NCBI GenBank assembly: GCA_035532115.1
Contig: DATKRO010000059.1
Coordinates: 1-63,841, forward strand
Length of the DNA: 63,841 bases
Direction of reading: 5' to 3'
DNA from: Acaudatibacter sp035532115
GTDB taxonomy: Bacteria; Pseudomonadota; Alphaproteobacteria; Caulobacterales; Caulobacteraceae
This document shows positions 61,293 to 63,841 of this stretch, piece after piece (position 1 is the stretch's first letter; each line of letters opens with the position of its first letter). The translations under genes and the position numbers were made by a program. The notes under the pieces are model-generated. The model was not told where the DNA came from and searched no databases. It saw nothing but the letters and a program-made list of their open reading frames with translations.

Positions 61293-61973
61293 ATGTCACA
61301 AGACGTCCTCGCCTCCGGAGCTTTCATTGGTGTCGCCGACCGGTCGAACCGGCGCGGGGCTCGGCCTAACCGCTTCATTTCGACGGCGAATGTATTGATC
61401 GCGCTGGCGTTGATCTTGCTGCTCTTGCCATTGCTGATCCTGATCGCCGTTGCGATCTTCATGGAGGGGGGCGGACCGGTGCTGTTCGCCCACCCGCGCA
61501 TCGGCCAGCATCGCCGCCGATTCCCCTGCCTGAAGTTCCGCACCATGGTGAAGGACGCCGACCGCCGGCTGGCCGCGGTGCTGGCCCAGGATCCGGTGGC
61601 GCGCGGCGAGTGGGAGAAGGATCACAAGCTGCGCAACGATCCGCGCATCACCGCGCTCGGCGCCCTGCTGCGCCGCTCCAGCCTGGATGAACTGCCGCAG
61701 CTGTTCAACGTCGTCCGCGGCGAGATGGCGCTGGTGGGCCCGAGGCCCATCGTCGAGGCCGAGGTCCCGCGTTACGGGCGCAGGATTCGCCACTACCTTT
61801 CGGTCAAGCCCGGCATCACCGGGCTGTGGCAGGTGAGCGGGCGCAACGACGTCGCCTACAGCGCGCGGGTGGCGATGGACTGCCTCTACGTCCAGAAGAA
61901 GAGCGCGCTCCTCGACGCATGGCTGCTGGTGCGCACCATCCCCGCCGTCCTCGTCAGGCGCGGCAGCTACTGA
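61293..61973 (+). CDS. Polyprenyl-phosphate sugar-1-phosphate transferase (ExoY-like)
   Basis: 226-aa bacterial sugar transferase that starts polymer synthesis on undecaprenyl phosphate. One N-terminal membrane helix (ALALILLLLPLLILIAVAIF), then the catalytic region GGPVLFAHPRIGQHRRRFPC, KFRTMVKDAD, RRSSLDELPQLFNVVRGEM, ALVGPRPIVEAE and PGITGLWQVSGRND. The start is uncertain: the ATG at 61293 gives MSQDVLASGAF, while an ATG at 61239 would add 18 residues. Divergent from the glycosyltransferase operon. Confidence 0.92.
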   Translation: MSQDVLASGAFIGVADRSNRRGARPNRFISTANVLIALALILLLLPLLILIAVAIFMEGGGPVLFAHPRIGQHRRRFPCLKFRTMVKDADRRLAAVLAQDPVARGEWEKDHKLRNDPRITALGALLRRSSLDELPQLFNVVRGEMALVGPRPIVEAEVPRYGRRIRHYLSVKPGITGLWQVSGRNDVAYSARVAMDCLYVQKKSALLDAWLLVRTIPAVLVRRGSY

Positions 61974-62116
61974 TCCTCGCGCGGCAGGCTGGGCGCGGGC
62001 AAGCTGGCGCGACGGCGATCGCGGCCAAGCATTGACAGGGGCGGCGTTCGGCGGCGTTGTCGCACGCCTCCGGCGCCTGGCGCCCGTTGCTTCCCGTCGA
62101 GTCGTCCTGACCGCAG

Positions 62117-62257
62117 ATGCCGAGGAACAGATCGGGAAACCAGCCCGGGCGGCCGAGGTGGTTCAACTGGCCCTTCGCCCTCGGCGCGGCGCTGAGCGTC
62201 GTCGCCTGGATCGCCGCCGGCGTGACCCTGGCGGGATGGTTGCTGCACCGGCGGTGA
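62117..62257 (+). CDS. Small single-pass membrane protein, 46 aa
   Basis: Short frame reading MPRNRSGNQPGRPRWFNW then FALGAALSVVAWIAAGVTLA and WLLHRR. The basic N-terminus, one hydrophobic helix and a basic tail fit a small inner-membrane protein with N-in orientation or an anchor. Start ATG, stop TGA, no clear ribosome site (accgcag before the ATG). Too short to identify. Could be chance, but the helix is unusually clean for a random frame in GC-rich DNA. Confidence 0.45.
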   Translation: MPRNRSGNQPGRPRWFNWPFALGAALSVVAWIAAGVTLAGWLLHRR

Positions 62258-62449
62258 GCCGCCCGGAAGGGCCCGCTGAATTTGCGGACCATCCGCTGCG
62301 CCCCTCGTCATCGGCGCGCCCCTCCTCGAGCCCGATCAACGCCTCGCCGCTGCGCCGCCGCGCCGGGCGGTCAGGCGCTGATCGAGTCGTCATCGAGATC
62401 ATCGGGCGCAGCTGGCGGGCCCACGACCGACGATGATGAACATTATGCC

Positions 62450-62468
62450 GTAAGCGCCTTTTTGAGCC
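62450..62468. mobile_element. Possible solitary IS66-like terminal repeat
   Basis: gtaagcgcctttttgagcc resembles the gtaagcg start of IS66-family inverted repeats. No partner repeat and no IS66 reading frame is visible in the 61974-62776 segment, which apart from the 46-aa frame, a 40-bp repeat pair and the MazEF promoter shows nothing I recognise. Confidence 0.25.
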
Positions 62469-62550
62469 TGCTACCAGGGAGCGGAAATCTGGTGTCGCGT
62501 GGGATTGCCCCCTTCCATCAGCTCGCGGCCCGGATTTGCAGAGGCCAGGG

Positions 62551-62730
62551 TCGTCCCGGCAGCGAGCACGGATGAAAGGACCCGGCGAACTTCCCCTGCC
62601 ATCCGTGTCGTCCAGAACGCCAATGATATCAACGATCTGAGCGCCATCCGCACCGCACTGCGGCAAGAAGGAGCCGGAAAGAGGAGGGGTTCGTCCCGGC
62701 AGCGAACATCCGTGAAAGGACTGGCGAAAC
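62551..62730. repeat. Pair of ~40-bp imperfect direct repeats, 140 bp apart
   Basis: 62551-62590 and 62691-62730 both begin tcgtcccggcagcga and share tgaaagga and ggcgaa further on, about three quarters identical. The second copy ends 17 bp before the MazEF operator palindrome. Possible duplicated regulatory region or relic of an insertion. Confidence 0.6.
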
Positions 62731-62747
62731 CCGGCGGTCCATGATAG

Positions 62748-62759
62748 GTTACATGTAAC
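62748..62759. promoter_or_regulatory. Perfect 12-bp palindrome, likely MazEF operator
   Basis: gttacatgtaac is a perfect palindrome, 17 bp before the antitoxin ATG, in an AT-rich pocket. MazE-type antitoxins autorepress through such sites. A ttggaga ribosome site follows at 62764-62770. Confidence 0.7.
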
Positions 62760-62776
62760 TTCATTGGAGACTTGTC

Positions 62777-63001
62777 ATGGCCTCGGCATCAAGCGCCAAG
62801 CCCTCGCGCATCAAGGTGCGGGAACATCGTGAGCGCTTGCGGGAGCAGGGCCTGCGCCCGATCCAAATTTGGGTGCCCGACGTGCGCTCCCCCGCTTTCC
62901 ATTCCGAAGCACATCGCCAGTCGGCCGCCATCGCGGCCAGTGCTCATGCGCGGGAAGATCAGGCGTTCATCGACGCCGTGACGGACTGGGGCGATGAATG
63001 A
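62777..63001 (+). CDS. MazE-like antitoxin (DUF3018 family)
   Basis: 74-aa antitoxin of the DUF3018/'antitoxin MazE family' type: KVREHRERLREQGLRPIQIW and VPDVRSPAFHSEAHRQSAAI, ending AFIDAVTDWGDE. The N-terminal part should bind DNA and the acidic tail the toxin. ATG at 62777 after ttggaga. Its stop overlaps the toxin ATG (atga). Confidence 0.9.
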   Translation: MASASSAKPSRIKVREHRERLREQGLRPIQIWVPDVRSPAFHSEAHRQSAAIAASAHAREDQAFIDAVTDWGDE

Positions 63002-63351
63002 GGCGAGGCGACATCTGGACCGTCGCGGGCGGCAAGGACTACGCGGGCAAACCGCGTCCCGTCGTCATCGTTCAAGACGATAGCTTCGACGCGACCAACT
63101 CGATCACCATCTGCGCTTTCACCACGGACGAGACGGACGCGCCGCTGTTCCGCCTGCAAGTGCAGCCCAACGAGCGCAATGGCCTGCGGGCGGCGTGCCG
63201 GTTGATGGTGGACAAGATTACCACTGTCCCAAAGGCCAAAGTCGGCGCGCGCGTCGGCAGGTTGGACGACGAGGACATTTTGCGGCTCAACCAGGCCGTT
63301 CTCGTGTTCCTCGGTCTGGCCGTCTCTCCAAGGACCAAGCAGGAGGCGTGA
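62998..63351 (+). CDS. MazF/PemK-family endoribonuclease toxin
   Basis: 117-aa mRNA interferase: MRRGDIWTVAGGKDYAGKPR and PVVIVQDDSFDATNSITICA at the N-terminus (RGDIW and PVVI motifs), Arg/Thr active-site region in CAFTTDETDAP, LMVDKITTVPKAKVG and VGRLDDEDILRLN at the end. Full length. Start overlaps the antitoxin stop by 4 bp. Sequence specificity unknown. Confidence 0.92.
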   Translation: MRRGDIWTVAGGKDYAGKPRPVVIVQDDSFDATNSITICAFTTDETDAPLFRLQVQPNERNGLRAACRLMVDKITTVPKAKVGARVGRLDDEDILRLNQAVLVFLGLAVSPRTKQEA

Positions 63352-63428
63352 CGAGCAATGGCCCAGAGCGTAGTCACGGCTAGGATTGGGTCGTTCCGCT
63401 TTTTCTTTGCTCGCGCGATCCTGGCGCA

Positions 63429-63716
63429 ATGTCTTGGCACCGCTCATCCCTGTGCGACCGCGCCGCAGTCGGCGAATTGCCGCACGACATATATGTCGTG
63501 CCCGGTCCCTGGCCGCGCCTTGGCCGTCCAGCCAAACATGATATCGCGACGTGGCATGTCGTCGACGACTGGCCTGCGCGCGTGCCGATCACGGACGCCG
63601 AAATCGACGTCTTCGAAGCGTGGGTTGGCGACCTGTTCGACGGCGAAACCGGCTGCAAGGGCCGATCCATCCCGATGGAAAAGCTCGACAACCTTGTCGC
63701 GACGACCCGGCGCTGA
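63429..63716 (+). CDS. Chimeric frame: hypothetical protein fused to recombinase scrap
   Basis: 95 codons. The first ~70 (MSWHRSSLCDRAAVGELPHD, HDIATWHVVDDWPARVPI, DAEIDVFEAWVGDLFD) look like a small protein I do not recognise. From about 63642 the frame reads GETGCKGRSIPMEKLDNLVA, which is the end of a serine recombinase zinc ribbon, and then stops. The frame therefore seems to arise from a deletion joining two unrelated genes. Unlikely to be functional as a whole. Confidence 0.5.
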   Translation: MSWHRSSLCDRAAVGELPHDIYVVPGPWPRLGRPAKHDIATWHVVDDWPARVPITDAEIDVFEAWVGDLFDGETGCKGRSIPMEKLDNLVATTRR

Positions 63717-63841
63717 AGGACCGTATCGCCGGCCTGAAGAGCATCCGCGATCAGGCCCAAGCCGACGCCGACCGCGCCCAGGCGATGGCGGAAAGCGCGG
63801 GACAGCAGACTGTCACGCCCGCCATGGTCCAAAAGTTCGCC
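63642..63841 (+). pseudogene. Remnant of a large serine recombinase C-terminus
   Basis: GETGCKGRSIPMEKLDNLV in one frame (63642-63697) and DDPALKDRIAGLKSIRDQAQ, continuing ADADRAQAMAES to VTPAMVQKFA in another (63701 to the window end). Together these match the zinc-ribbon end and coiled coil of serine recombinases used by phages and integrative elements. An internal deletion of perhaps 40-60 residues and a frame change separate the parts. The gene may run on past the window, but the catalytic domain is not here. Confidence 0.75.

Noticed and set aside
61974..62776. tRNA, sRNA or large gene in the 800-bp gap
   Set aside because: No cloverleaf or long convincing frame. Only the 46-aa frame, a repeat pair and the MazEF promoter could be supported.

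Overview
The window is GC-rich, densely coded DNA from a Gram-negative alphaproteobacterium. Caulobacterales (Phenylobacterium- or Caulobacter-like) is my best guess. This rests on gene content (DUF3126, PAS_5 family, QueF, gamma-carbonic anhydrase, pseudaminic-acid genes, an ExoY/ExoA/ExoL-like polysaccharide block) and on very high GC with frequent GTG/TTG starts. It is inference, not a database result.

Layout. 1-2.7 kb: a probable type XI secretion pair, consisting of a Thr-Pro-repeat surface protein with a TbpB-like barrel and a C-terminal S74 chaperone domain, and its Slam (DUF560) translocator. 2.7-9.4 kb: core genes (SleB-type hydrolase, trxB, pseG and pseH, ybjQ, map, sfsA, a molybdopterin-binding-domain protein, tRNA-Leu). 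9.4-13.1 kb: a scarred region next to the tRNA, where two Fic genes, a YihY copy, a lipoprotein copy and an IS3 transposase are all broken beside intact YihY and lipoprotein genes. 13.2-24.6 kb: metabolic enzymes, a porin, and a Cus-type copper/silver efflux operon (cusC-like, cusB, cusA, preceded by a small secreted Met/His/Cys protein). 24.7-27.7 kb: a GMC oxidoreductase / cupin / SMP-30 lactonase operon. 27.8-32.1 kb: queF, an aldo/keto reductase, a nitroreductase, cysE, DUF3126 and a Phd/VapC module. 32.5-35.3 kb: a TetR-controlled catabolic cluster whose crotonase is frameshifted. 35.4-45.8 kb: TRIC-like channel, M20 amidohydrolase, GMC oxidoreductase, enoyl-CoA hydratase, methyltransferase, gamma-CA, phoH, HicAB, a TauD-type dioxygenase, SDR and thioesterase. 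45.9-50.6 kb: a PQQ/haem dehydrogenase, an archaeal/eukaryotic-type prolyl-tRNA synthetase, and a PAS protein. 50.8-62 kb: a polysaccharide locus. 62-63.8 kb: a MazEF-type module with the remains of a serine recombinase at the window edge.

How genes work together. PseG and PseH are consecutive enzymes of pseudaminic acid synthesis. The Cus proteins form a trans-envelope metal pump. GMC oxidoreductase plus lactonase could oxidise a sugar and open the lactone. In the polysaccharide locus an ExoY-like priming transferase faces two tightly coupled gene triplets. One is GT4, GT2 and an acyltransferase-SGNH protein. The other is a flavoprotein, an ATP-grasp ligase and a GT2-GT4 fusion, which suggests an unusual decoration of the polymer.

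Three toxin-antitoxin modules (Phd/VapC, HicAB, MazEF) and several inverted-repeat operators are visible. The most interesting candidates for something undescribed are the S74-tailed T11SS cargo and the flavoprotein/ATP-grasp/dual-GT operon.
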